From the NCBI GenBank assembly GCA_023374045.1, contig CM041780.1:33846337-33910336 (forward strand): a stretch of DNA of 64,000 nt, read 5' to 3'. Positions 12,401 to 22,835 of the stretch are shown here, one piece after another. The position numbers and the translations under genes were made by a program. The notes under the pieces are model-generated. The model searched no databases. It had not been told where the DNA came from and saw only the letters and a program-made list of their open reading frames with translations. The stretch is from Limonium bicolor (lineage: Eukaryota > Streptophyta > Magnoliopsida > Caryophyllales > Plumbaginaceae). Numbering within the stretch: position 1 is the stretch's first letter; the number at the start of each line of letters is the position of its first letter.

Positions 12401-13969
12401 TAATAAACTCCTTGAGAGCATTTCACTAGGTCATTCACCTTTGGCTCCTTAGATCATTTTAACAAGCAATATAAGCTCATTTATCCTAAGGCATTATACC
12501 ACATTAGGTTAGTATGTTTACCTCTTTTCCACACAAACTTCTTTCTTGTTTCCTTATAAAACCGGTAAGGTATTTGATTCCTTGTCAACTACTACACAAT
12601 ATACAGGCAAAGAAATGAGTATACAAGCTCCAAGCTTAAACTCATTGTAAACCCTAGGTTTACATTGTTTCAAAAACATTAATGTAGTTGTTTTACCTTG
12701 ATCTTTGAAGAGAGTTTGAATATCTATGAAGATAGGACTCCACCTAGTCCATGAAAGGTTGGAATGAAGCTAGAACAAAGTCACACCAAGAGCACCATTA
12801 ATGTGCAATTTCGGTCAAGGCAAAAACATGAAGGAAACTTGATTTTTTCTTTGAGATTCCTTACCTAGAAGCAAAGAAGATCAATAATATGTGAAAAGGT
12901 GAGCTCAAGCTCCTTCAATGGTGAATCTCCATGGCACCAAAATTGAGCTCTTGAAGATTTGAAAAGATAGAAGTGTAGAGCTTGGTCTAACTAAGACAAA
13001 TATAGTCTTAGAATTTGATTTGGAGCATGGAGTTGGATTTGGCAAAGAAATGAAGATGGAGAAGAGATGGAGCTGTAGCAAATCGTAAATGGAGGGGAGG
13101 AAGAAGATGAAGAAACCGTGTGAATACAAGAAGGAAAGAGAGAATGAAGATAAATTTGCTTTTGTTAAGATATTTATGTAAAAAGCAAAATAGTACTTTA
13201 CTTTAAGCTTTACTTTACTTGTTTGATTTCTTTTACAAGTTGGTGACTCACACCTTGAAAAACCGGCCCCCATTTAATTATAAGGGTACTTTAGTCTTTA
13301 TTTTTCAATTTAATTACTTATGATAACATATGTTACAAACTAGCTTATAAAAATCACTATTCACAAAAACAAGGCACATAGAAGTGAAATTTTTGATTTC
13401 CCATTGATATACACTTCCAAATGTGATACTATATAGTACACATGTTAATTAAAGAGTAATGATGGACATTTAGCCATTCAAAACTCATTTACAAGACAAT
13501 TTTTCAAAAACGTGCTTTAAGACTCCTTAAAGCACATTTTGTGTTTTAACTTGTTTTCAAGCTTGGTTTTCTTTAGAAATTGATTTAATATGTTCATTAA
13601 CATATAAATAAGGTATAGGTATGACCATTAGGTCTTATACAATTTATCCCAAGCTTAGAGCACTTTTAGCCCATATTGACCTTAAGGTATTTATTTATGT
13701 TTTGTTTAGTTCCAATGTCTACCAAGGTTCCCTAAGGACTTAATTTGCCCTATTAAATCATAATTGAATATTATTAAGTCTTGGTAAGCTCTTTGGGTCC
13801 TAACCAAGTTCACTCATAGCTTAGAGCATGTTTTTGCTCAAGCTGTATCTTAGTGCTTTATTGCATTTACTATAGTTTAAATTGTTCACTGATGTTTCTA
13901 AGGCACTTTTTAGCCTTTACATGCCATAGTTTGATATTTAAACCACATACCAAGGTTTGGGGTATTTCA
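9457..13969 (-). repeat. 5' LTR of element A (right copy, full length)
   Basis: 4513 bases on the minus strand, from TGAAATACCCC (complement of 13959-13969) to TGTTACA (complement of 9457-9463). It contains the 22-nt hairpin (9548-9569), a GC hairpin (AGCCCC/GGGGCT) with a T-rich tract and CAG acceptor-like site near 9809-9860, the GC-rich array (11376-11705), and minus-strand donor-like sites homologous to those listed for the left copy. No coding sequence. Confidence 0.9.
11376..11705. repeat. GC-rich palindromic array in LTR A (right)
   Basis: Same array as 2006-2330, with a few unit differences: an extra 'gaacttaccgaccgacc' near 11380 and a shortened unit near 11470. The arms of CCGACCGACCTTG and CAAGGTCGGTC are complementary. 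Frames read through it are repeat artefacts. Confidence 0.8.
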
Positions 13970-13979
13970 GGTTAATAAA

Positions 13980-15296
13980 AGAGTGCCTGAATGGGTGGCA
14001 GAAGGATAGTTTCCATCAGATATGAGCACTCTTGATGAGCACCAGCTACGGGGTACGTTTTAGAAGCTTTCACGTACTAAGAAAGATCCAAAAACTAGAG
14101 AGCGTTTATATCCCTTCGAGAAGACGAAGGAAATTGTTGATAAGATGGTAAGTACTTTTTTTACTTTCAAATTTTTTGACAAATTATTTTATCATCTTAA
14201 AAATTATAATTAACTTCTTTCTACATTTAATTATAAAGGGTGAGCTGAATGAACAAGTTACCCAAGGGACTTGGGTACCTGATCGACATGATGACCAATT
14301 GTCTCGTGCACTTGGAAAGAAAGATCATCCAGGCCGAGCTGTGGGGTTAGGGGGTGTTAACATAGGGATAAGAAAACTTTTTGGTAACCCCGGATCAAGG
14401 AAAGGGAGTACTCAAGGACAAACAATTTCTTACGAGCAGCACATGCGTGCCATTAATGAAATGAGAGCAGTGGAAGAAGGAGGTATTTGATGAAATACGT
14501 CAAGGCAGTCATGCATCCTAGCCATATGTTCCTCCAAGAAATTCTGACCCTACTCCTGCTGGAGTGTACACAAATGTGGATTCCAATGAACAGTATCCTT
14601 ACGCTTATGTACAGGTAATTTTTTATACCTTTAACTGTTCTATTAGTTGTCATATCTTTTATTACATATTTTTAGTTCAACATCTACTAATCTGATGAAA
14701 TTGTAGGACCCGTGGAACTGTAACCTCCTGCTTCCATACAACACCTTAGCGTGTAAGTACATTATGAAGCAATTCTTTATGTATTTCAACTCCTTTAATT
14801 TAATTTTATTATGAATGGATATCCTAATTTAATTAATGTATGTTGATGATAACAATTATGCAGTGTGTATCAAAGTGTTTTGATTTCAGAGCTTGGTGTA
14901 AGGTCAAAAAATTCCATCCAATGGACTTCAGTGAAGGTAAATGCGTCATCAGTTACTTGTTTATTATTGATTGGTTGTAATCACAAATAAATGTCTTATA
15001 TAATTAGTTTTTTCTTCCTGTGTTTAAGTGTTCAACCCGGGTTCAGAGTGTGGGTATTATGTCATGAGGTATATGCATGACATAGTCACCCTATTTGGTG
15101 AGATGGATGATCAGTTAGAAAAGGTATATCGAAGTTATATTTATTTTTCAATTACTAATATAATTGTTTGATGATTAACCAATTTTGTCTTGTTTTGTTT
15201 TTCAAAGGTTTTTCCTAGTGTTGGAGAATATAACGCAGAAACCATCAACGGGATGCTAGAGGATTGGGCGGATTTCGTCTCCATGAATTTGGTTTG
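13980..15296 (+). pseudogene. CACTA-encoded transposase-associated protein with Ulp1-like C-terminus (broken)
   Basis: A multi-exon plus-strand gene remnant. Exon 14239-14614 encodes the motif LSRALGKKDHPGRAVGLGG, matching the conserved ALG..EHPGR..G.GG block of the plant Transposase_24 (Ptta/En/Spm) family. Exon 15030-15122 encodes NPGSECGYYVMRYMHDIV, the catalytic-cysteine segment of Ulp1/C48-type SUMO proteases found in plant transposons. The last exon (15209-15296) encodes a Y-N-A-E-T-I...EDWADFV tail. GT...AG introns can be placed at 14148-14238 and 14615-14706, with further donors at about 14937 and 15123. Frame breaks upstream of 14110 and between exons, and loss of the 5' part, make it inactive. 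Family assignment rests on two motifs seen by eye. Confidence 0.7.
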
Positions 15297-15733
15297 ATTT
15301 TTGCTTTTTGTTCTCGAATTGTATTTTGAACTTTCGTTAGACTTTTATGGTTAGATAAATTGTAAAAAATGACCACTATGAGTATATTAGTGAACATTTG
15401 ATCAATTGTGTATGTATATGGTCATTTGTGACTATGTGAATTGTGGTGTATGGTCATTTGTCTTGTTTTGTTTTTCAAAGGTTTTTTCCTAGTGTTGGAG
15501 AATATAACGCAGAAACCATCAACGGGATGCTAGAGGATTGGGCGGATTTCGTCTCCATGAATTTGGTTTGATTTTTGCTTTTTGTTCTCGAATTGTATTT
15601 TGAACTTTCGTTAGACTTTTATGGTTAGATAAATTGTAAAAAATGACCACTATGAGTATATTAGTGAACATTTGATCAATTGTGTATGTATATGGTCATT
15701 TGTGACTATGTGAATTGTGGTGTATGGTCATTT
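15188..15733 (+). repeat. Tandem duplication (273 bp) in CACTA gene 3' end
   Basis: The last exon plus downstream flank is repeated with a period of 273 bases (15188-15460 and 15461-15733), starting with 'tcttgttttg'. The copies differ by very few bases, so the duplication is recent. Both copies retain the last exon and its stop codon. Extra 'tggtcatttgtgac' motifs recur downstream to about 15770. Confidence 0.85.
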
Positions 15734-15936
15734 GTGACCATTTTAAATGTGGTGTGTATGGTCATTTGTAAGCCGTGGCATTATTTTTGGGATTTTTTTG
15801 ACAATTTACTTACAAAGAGTGATGAGATCCTCTACCATGTGATGTAAAGAGATATGTGGACATATTTGGATGCATATTAACAGGTTTTGTGACATATGTG
15901 GTATTATAAACGAAAACGAGAAAAACAAAAAAAACG

Positions 15937-16186
15937 GAGGATTTTCGGCGGTTCCAAGTAGAAACCGCCAAAAATCATACAATGTTTTCACGTTAATTTT
16001 GCCTCTGAAATAGGTCTTTTTCGGTGGTTTTTGCCTTAGGAACCGCCGAAAATAGTTACCTTTTTCGGCGGTTTTACAACCGTCGAAAATAAGGGAAGAC
16101 CCTTTTTCGGCGGTAGCATTTTTGGCGGTTGTAAACCGCCGAAAAAGGCATAAAAACCGCCGAAAAAGACCCTTTTCGCACTAGTG
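15937..16186 (+). repeat. CACTA subterminal repeats and terminal inverted repeat
   Basis: Repeated TTTTTCGGCGGTT / AACCGCCGAAAAA motifs in both orientations (at least eight) run up to the TIR at 16167-16186. In CACTA elements these are transposase binding sites. The inverted pairs near 16103-16167 can form long stems. Confidence 0.85.
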
Positions 16187-16952
16187 AGAGTAAGAGAACT
16201 TGAGTAAAAGTACCCAAGAGAGCGGGTAAGACAATGTGTAATTGAGCATGGCATAGTGAGGTAGAAACCCTCAAGGCCTAAGTATAGTATACGTTAAACT
16301 AACCTCTTGATGTGTGTGTTAGTGTTTGTATTCGATGTTGAACCTTGAATGTGTCAATATACATACATAATGTATTATTGTCTTGCATGTTGTTTGAACT
16401 AAAATGAACCGCATGTTCTCGACCAAAGTAGTCGGCGTACCCCTGTTAGCACGCGGGGTATGCTAATTTCATATGCAACAATTTTGCTGAGCCCCTAGGG
16501 GCACCGTTTTTATTTTCCAGGTACAATGAAGCCAATCACTGTTCGAGAGTAGGACGGGGTTGCTATGTAAGCATGGGTAGTGATTAGTGAAAGTTGTAAT
16601 TATTTGTAATGTTGATTTGTAAGCCAAATTGTTACCGGCAGCTTGATAATTGTAGAAACTCGGTATAGTAATGAATGGATGTTGTATTATAACATGGATT
16701 TGAGGTTGGTATTTGAATTGAGATTCCTTTAAGGAATTGGGATGCCTTGTTGAATAGTATACTCGGTATATTCGACATCAGACCAATATTGTATTTTGAT
16801 TGTTGTAATTGAGTTTGGATTGGCCTTGTTAGTCACGTGGGTGACTAACGGCATTGTTTCACCCCCTGTTGTATTGGAATTTCTACTGCTTGTGTATTGG
16901 TAATGGAGACGGGTTAGGAGATAATTGGTTGTTTACCGGTAGGGGTGTTACA
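16187..16952 (+). repeat. LTR I, 3' part (plus strand)
   Basis: Homologous to the last 0.75 kb of the C and B LTRs. Landmarks are the 'tcgaccaaagtagtcggcgtaccc' region (16418-16442), the AGCCCC/GGGGC hairpin then T-rich tract and CCAG (16487-16520), the 22-nt hairpin (16828-16849), and the LTR end GGGGTGTTACA at 16942-16952. No PBS follows, so it is a 3' or solo LTR end inserted in the LINE. Its 5' part was displaced by the CACTA insertion and is not in the window. Confidence 0.8.
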
Positions 16953-17516
16953 CGGTCTATAATCATTGAGTGTTGTGGCCTCCGTATTTTTTGGTATGAG
17001 AGTTATCCACGTCATATTAACACCTCTTTCCAATTTACCTGTAACAAAGAACTGTCGGACATCACTTGCAAAGTCAGCTCCTATAACTGCCCACATACTT
17101 TTCACAACTTTCATGTTATAATCGTCATAGCCTGGGGCCTTCGACCCCTCATATTCCCATGCTGCCCGACAAATTTCCCCAAGGCTTGGAATTGCTTCAA
17201 TATGTCTTGTTCATCCTGTGATATTCTCAGATGGTCTTCTCTCGGTGGCCCTATGGTCAATGGGTATGAGTTACTTAGGTAGTATATCTCTGAAAAATAT
17301 TCACCAATGTGCTCCCTTATCTCGTTCTGTAATGACAGGATCTGATCCCCTACCTTCAAACTCACAATCTGCTTCCTTTTACGGTTTAGTGTCACTCTTT
17401 TGTGGAAATAACGGGTATTTATATCCACATCTTTAACAATTCTATCTCTAGCCATTTGCTTCCAGTAGATTTCTTTGTTACGCATGGCTCTGTCTAGTTC
17501 AACCATCACCTTCTCT
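16953..17516 (-). pseudogene. LINE (non-LTR retrotransposon) reverse transcriptase fragment
   Basis: On the minus strand the translation shows the region leading into the RT domain of plant L1-type ORF2. It includes WKQMARDRIVKDVDINTRYFH (the usual W...R..WLK.GD.NT.FFH block), then EIREHIGEYFSEIY, and after a frame change near 17115-17160 the segments VRQFFVTGKLERGVN and TLIPKNTEATTLNDYRP. The frame is cut exactly after YRP by the end of LTR I. Its 5' side is cut by the start of LTR G. No catalytic FADD is present because the rest is lost. Confidence 0.85.
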
Positions 17517-20500
17517 AAAATACCCCGAAATTAAAAATAGTGGTTAATTAGGATAATGAGGATTTTATAAGCTTAATTATGCATAAGTAAACATGTGAGA
17601 ACAATTCCCGAAGAAAATGAATCCATAAAATGGATTAAAAACAAAAACGAACCTTAAAGCACATTTTTCGAGGAAACCAGGAAAACGCGACTTTAAGCGG
17701 GTTAAATAGACCCGTAATAATTTTAGTCAATCAAATATCTATATTTAAACATTAGTGAAGTTCTAGAGCCATTGAAGTTAATTAAACATGAAAATTTCAA
17801 AAACGGTTCCGGTTAGAGAATAGTGTAAAAACTAGAACTTGGGGGGTGTTAGTGTAATAAAACCAAAATAACTTCCCCCACTTGCAAATAAAAATCAGAA
17901 AACCCATGTGTGAGTATGTGGGTCACGATTTCCCTCCCTCTCTTTATTTGTTATTAGTCACTATAAGATAAAAAGAATAAGTAAAAAGTAACAAAAGTAC
18001 AAAAGGCTTACTTTACCTTCTCTCTCTCCTACTCTCATTCCCTCTCTCACGTTGTTTTTCTTCACCATCTGAACTCCATCTTCTTCCTTTGCCCAAACAT
18101 GGCGATTTGAAGCTCCTCACACAGCAGCTTCATTCTTCTCCATTTTTGAAAGCCAAAATCAAGTCCAAATGTAAGAAAAATTACACCACTAAACTCCCCT
18201 CTCTTTGGGCATCATTTTCCACCTTTCAAAAATCGAAAAGATCAACCTTCATCACCATGGCAGTATCCTCATTTGGATCTTGAAGAAGAGCATCTTGGTC
18301 TCCATCACCTCCTTGTTATTCTAAGGTAAGAAAGAGACCTAAAGTTCCTCCTTTTTCTAGTTTTTCCTTTGCAAAAATGAAAACTCAACATTAAACCCCC
18401 ATTGCCCTCATTCAAGCTGGTTTTATCTTCATTCTTGGAGATGGAACATTGTTGTTTTGCTGCCCAAAACCCCCACCTAGAAGTGCAAGGTAAAGCCTCT
18501 CTTGAGCCTAAATGTGTTCTTAAGTCCTAGGCTGATTAAGGGGTAGTCTCTAAGTTAGAATTGTTGTTATGGGTGGCTGTAGCATTACCGGTTTCATAAG
18601 GCAACAACAAGAAGAAAGAATGGGAGAAGAAGAAAGGAAAAAGGAAGAAAAGAAAGAAACCTAGCAAATTCAAGGTAAATGAACTTACCCTTGAGCTAGT
18701 TTTGTATGTAATGTGAAACAGAATTTTAATGCTTGAGTATGAGAGATTTACATTGTTTTAGTGTTGTATAATGCTGCTGCAGTGGCATGGAAGAAATAGA
18801 GTATTTAGATTGGTTTACATTGTTGAATAAATGCCTTGGAGCCTAGTTGAATAAGTGTATATGTGCAGGATTTTAAAGTGTTATTAGTGCCTTTTTTAAA
18901 GTGTATTAGGGGCTTGAATTGATGTGATATTGGGATTTATTTGGTGAGCTGACATTGTGTGTGGGCCATGTTAAAATTCTAGGGGAAACTCTATTAGAAT
19001 TGTCATAGGAAACTAGAAGACTTATGTGTTTTATAGAGAAGAAAAACCTAGGACTAACTAGGTGTTTTAGGTTAATGGGGTAGTAACACTTTGGAAACTA
19101 CCTTGGGAGAGTTAGGTAATGGAGTAGCATATGAGGTGAAAACAATGCCATGAACACTAGTAATGCATTAGTTAAGAACCATTAAGTTAGTGAAAAGAAA
19201 GGAAACAAATTTGTAGCAAGGACTTAAGAGGGAAGATTAAGAGTGGAGAATTGGTAAATAGATAAAACTTGAGTAATTAAGTTAGTAGATGGTTTAGGAA
19301 GGTTTAGAGTGTAAATTGGTGTCAAACATGTTTAGATTGCCTTGGAAAAGATTAGGGAAGAAATAGGTAGAAGAAAGGAGTTGTAACAAAGTCAAAATGA
19401 GTAGTACTGGCTTCGACGGACCTTAGGTACGACCCTGGGAAGGTTGGTCGAGCCAGAATTTGTTAAACCCGGAAGTCTACTCGCTTTGACCGACCTTAGG
19501 GACCGACCTTGGTAAGGTCGGTCGAGTCGGAATTTTCAAACCCAGAAGTCTACTAACTTCCACCGACCCTAGGATCGACCTTGGTAGGGTAGATCGGGTC
19601 AAAATTTTCAGAAGGAAGTCTACTGACATTGACCGACTTTAGGACCGACCTTGGGAAGGTCGGTCGAAGTTGAATTTTTCCAAACCCTAACCTACTGACT
19701 TCGACCGACCTTAGGACTGGCCCTGGGTAAGGTCGGAGGGTCAAATAAAAAAAATGTGGGGCTTAAGTAGTAAACCACAGGGAGAATAATAATGGTGAGA
19801 AGAAATTAATATGCACACAATAACCTAAGAAAACAATCTTAAGAAATAATGAGAAGTAAATGATTTTTGTGATTAAGTATGAGTTGTAAGGAACTAGTAA
19901 TTGTAATTGGAAACATTAATGAAGGAACGGGTTTGGTTAATAATAGATAATAACCGTACAATTCTGTGTATGTTATAGGACTCGAATAGTTGAACTTCAA
20001 AGGAAAATCAGAGTCCGAGTACGACGGTGAACAGTATGATTTTCTCATGCCCTGTATGCTATTGTGTTACCCTGATTTGTGTGTTTATGTGTTATGTGTG
20101 ATCACCTAAATAAGATAAAATGCACGAATCGGGTTTATTGCACTTCGTGTGCTTGTAATGTATTGTTCCTTGTTGGATTGTATTTGAACTTGTAGTTTGT
20201 ATAATTCATGAAATGTATGATTGTGAATGAAGTGTTTGATTGCCTTGGTGTGAAGTGTACTAACTAAGTAGTATGGAAATAATGATTTCTTACTAAATCC
20301 TAACTAAGTACATTTCTAACCTTGAGTAAATTGGTAAATTGGAGTAAAGTGAGAAGTCCGATATAGCTTTGGCCACGCGTGAGAATGAGGAAATACGAGA
20401 GGTAGTTTCCGAGTTTTGGCCTATCCTTGTGGTCCAAATCCCTTAAATGGGTAGCAACCCTAAGAAGTAAGGCACCCTAAAGCCCGGTGGTGAGATATCG

Positions 20501-20625
20501 TAGTCCCTACCCGAAGGTCACACCGACTTGACTTGAGTATTAAAGTAAGAAGAGTAATTAGCCCAGTAAAGATTATGACTGGTGTAAGTCAAGGATCTCG
20601 ACTTAAATGTCACCAAATTAATTCC
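17517..20625 (+). repeat. LTR G (Ty3/gypsy, plus strand, 3' end missing)
   Basis: Begins TAAAATACCCCG, a one-base variant of the common TGAAATACCCC start, and follows the B and C LTRs in order. That order is a 'gaacaattcccgaagaaaa' block, CT-rich leader (18020-18080), three donor-like AAGGTAA sites (18326, 18490, 18675), a GC-rich palindromic array (19409-19742), 'agtagtaaacc', and the 'taaagcccggtggtgag' region (20478). It is not followed by the last ~0.9 kb of the LTR; homology fades near 20625, where minus-strand fragment H begins. No coding sequence. Confidence 0.75.
19409..19742. repeat. GC-rich palindromic array in LTR G
   Basis: About five units of roughly 60-70 bases contain CGACCGACCTTAGG...CCTTGGTAAGGTCGGTCG with complementary arms, spaced by 'tttcaaacccagaagtctactgact'. 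It resembles the array of A in motif (GGTCGGTC) but has a different unit and spacer. Confidence 0.8.
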
Positions 20626-20639
20626 TTAAGGTTTCTAAA

Positions 20640-22420
20640 TTCGTAAAATATTTCTACCCATTTTTAAAGCCTCCAAAATTCCTAAAGTGTCACATACACT
20701 TCTTATTTTAATACCTAAGCTTATACTATATTATATAAAGCATATAAAAGCATAAAAATTCATAAAACACTTAAATCAAATAGCTTTCTGGTGGCCAGAA
20801 TACAAGCCTTAATATCCAAAACAAAGCATTAAAACAAGTCTTAATCAAGCATAAATTCAAGCTAATAACCTGCACACAAACAATAATCCCACGGTAATAA
20901 TAAAACTTCTTATAATTCATTTTATAAGTGTTTTCTAACTCATATGTCATTAGCTCTTAAGTCACAAGTTATAAACCAATTTATATAATTTTCTAGGTTA
21001 AATTAACCCATTTTATAAGCTATGCTATCGGCATGTATAATATGTACATTAAATACCTTAAAACTTTATAATGTATCATAAGTAATGATATAACCTTATA
21101 AGCTAAATTTGTTGGTTTCCAACAACTTCAATCTTAGCCTATATTTACCAAGATGAGAATAATTCAGTTCATGAGCATAAACAAGGGTTAAACCCTGATT
21201 TAAGGATTTATGGCTTAATATAAATCTTACCCTTGATAATGTAATTTCCTGGCTTTAGCACTTGAAATTTGACGGTAAAACAAAGCTTGGAAGGCTTTAA
21301 TTTCATACATAATTAGAAGATAACATGAATCAAAATGTTTCTCTTAAAAGATCAAAGGAATGAACTTGTATTAAGCTTGAAAGATTAATTACCTTCTGTA
21401 CTTGTAAGTACTTACTACCCATGAATTGAACCTGGTTCAAGGAGGAGTTTGAAACTTGAAATATACTTCAAATGATGAAGGAAAGAAGCTAGATTAGGCG
21501 TTGTACTCGGTTGGTACAAGAAGTAATGGAAAAAAAATGTGTTTTAAGGCATTTCTTACCTTAAACCGTAATTATGAAGTGGGTATGGGTACCCCCTAGA
21601 AATCCACGATATTTGCCTTCAATATATATGTTCTTGATAGATTGGAGACGAAATTTGGTGAGGAAAGGAGTCTCCTTGAAGAAGTAGTGAAGGAAAGGTG
21701 TTTTAAGGCTAAAATGGTGTTTCTGTGATTTTGTATGATCAAGTGGTGTTGTAGGCTGCCATGAATGGCTTGAATAATTTCAAGGGAAAGGTGATGAAGG
21801 GGAGAACTCGTGGGTCAAAGAGAGGGCAGCAATAGAAAGGGATAAGAAGTGATAAAGAAGTAAAGTTGATAAGATTTTAAAAGCAATTATGGTCTTGCTT
21901 TTAGGATATTTTGGCTGATCATGGTAAGTCTCCATAACAGCTGCCGCCTCTCTTTATAGATATTTAGGAGCGGTAATTTTGGTAATTAACCAAGGAAATC
22001 AAGATTAAGCTTAATATGGGCACTATTCATAATCGGTGCCCAAATTTCTGATTTTTTTGTAAATTCTTTGTATTAGGATTCCTAATGTCGATAATAAGTA
22101 GCACACATGATTAGTAAGGTGTATACCATGTCCACTTAGCCACTCAAAACTCATTTCTAAGACAATTTCTCCAAAATGTGCTTTAAGAAGTTTTAAAGCA
22201 CATTTTGTGTTTTAAAACCAGTTTTTTGAGCATGATATCCTTTGGTGATTGTTATAACATGTTCTTTAGCATGTTACTAAGGTCTAGGGATTCACTTTGT
22301 GCCCTAATCAAGGTTACACAAAGTCTTAGGCAAGTATTTGCATAAATTATCATTATGGTGAGTTTTTGTGTTCCAAGGGTTTAGCTTTGTTCACCAATGT
22401 TTCTAAGGCATGTTGTTATC
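20640..22420 (-). repeat. LTR fragment H (minus strand)
   Basis: Read on the minus strand it follows the A and E LTRs. The block at 22128-22215 (complement of 'agcacattttgtgttttaa' and 'actcaaaactcattt') matches 13465-13555 and 61875-61950. Minus-strand donor-like sites lie at 21558, 21391 and 21229. The start (TGAAATACCCC) and the 3' end are both missing. It carries no GC-rich array in the part retained. Confidence 0.65.
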
Positions 22421-22835
22421 TCCAAATATTTACCCTCATTTGAACGAAAAGGATATTTCTATGGATTTGAGGTGGTAAGGTTCATATGATCAGTGATAGC
22501 ATGAAAACTGAGACAGGTGGTATGTTTGACATAAAATCATATTGGCATAGTGGTGAAGAGTATGAAGGAGATATAAGAGGGTAATAGTTCTAGGCTAATA
22601 ACAAACAACTTTTGTAGTTTTCATTTTTTAGTTCTTCTTTCTTTCACTTTCTTTGTTCTTTATTGCTAATTTCAAAACCAAATTTTATTTATTAAGTAAA
22701 AAGCCAAATAATTTGTTTTTCTTTCTTTCACTTTCTTTTTTCTTTATTTCTAATTTTCAAAATCAGATTTTATTTATTAAGTAAAAGCCAAAATAACATT
22801 TATTGGTTGTTTATTTTCTTTTAAAAAAAATCCAA
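22420..22835. other. Unassigned stretch with an 87-bp tandem duplication
   Basis: No LTR homology is visible. Between about 22630 and 22800, 'ttctttctttcactttcttt...' plus a 'aaattttatttattaagtaaaa' block occurs twice with a period of about 87 bases. Upstream (22440-22590) a plus-strand frame of about 35 residues ends at a stop, but no family is recognised. Confidence 0.4.

Larger units (their letters stand above)
416..13969 (-). mobile_element. Element A: non-autonomous LTR retrotransposon (LARD), minus strand
   Basis: Two long direct repeats (416-4584 and 9457-13969) flank 4.9 kb of interior. On the minus strand the LTR begins TGAAATACCCCAAAC and ends GGGGTGTTACA. A PBS matching initiator tRNA-Met (TGGTATCAGAGC) lies just inside the 5' LTR (9440-9451), and a polypurine tract lies against the 3' LTR (4585-4602). 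The interior has no gag or pol motif in any frame, so it is a large retrotransposon derivative mobilised by another element's proteins. Its interior is homologous to that of element C (54073-59878). The right end abuts CACTA sequence at 13970; the left end lacks about 82 bases and meets LTR D, so no target duplication can be checked. Confidence 0.85.
13970..16186 (+). mobile_element. CACTA (En/Spm) transposon, 3' half, decayed
   Basis: The right end is a perfect CACTA-type terminus: CACTAGTG at 16179-16186, with the inner sequence reading CACTAGTGCGAAAAGGGTC on the complement. It is preceded by many subterminal CCGCCGAAAAA / TTTTTCGGCGG repeats. Upstream are remnants of a plus-strand gene with a plant transposase-associated domain and a Ulp1-like protease. 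The 5' end is missing because element A occupies the left boundary at 13969/13970. The transposon sits inside LTR I (16187-16952). Confidence 0.88.

Noticed and set aside
12905..13273. 122-codon minus frame in LTR A
   Set aside because: The other LTR copy breaks it to 88 codons by a one-base change; low-complexity leader sequence, not a gene.
17218..17436. Plus-strand frame over the LINE fragment
   Set aside because: Shadow of the minus-strand reverse transcriptase frame.
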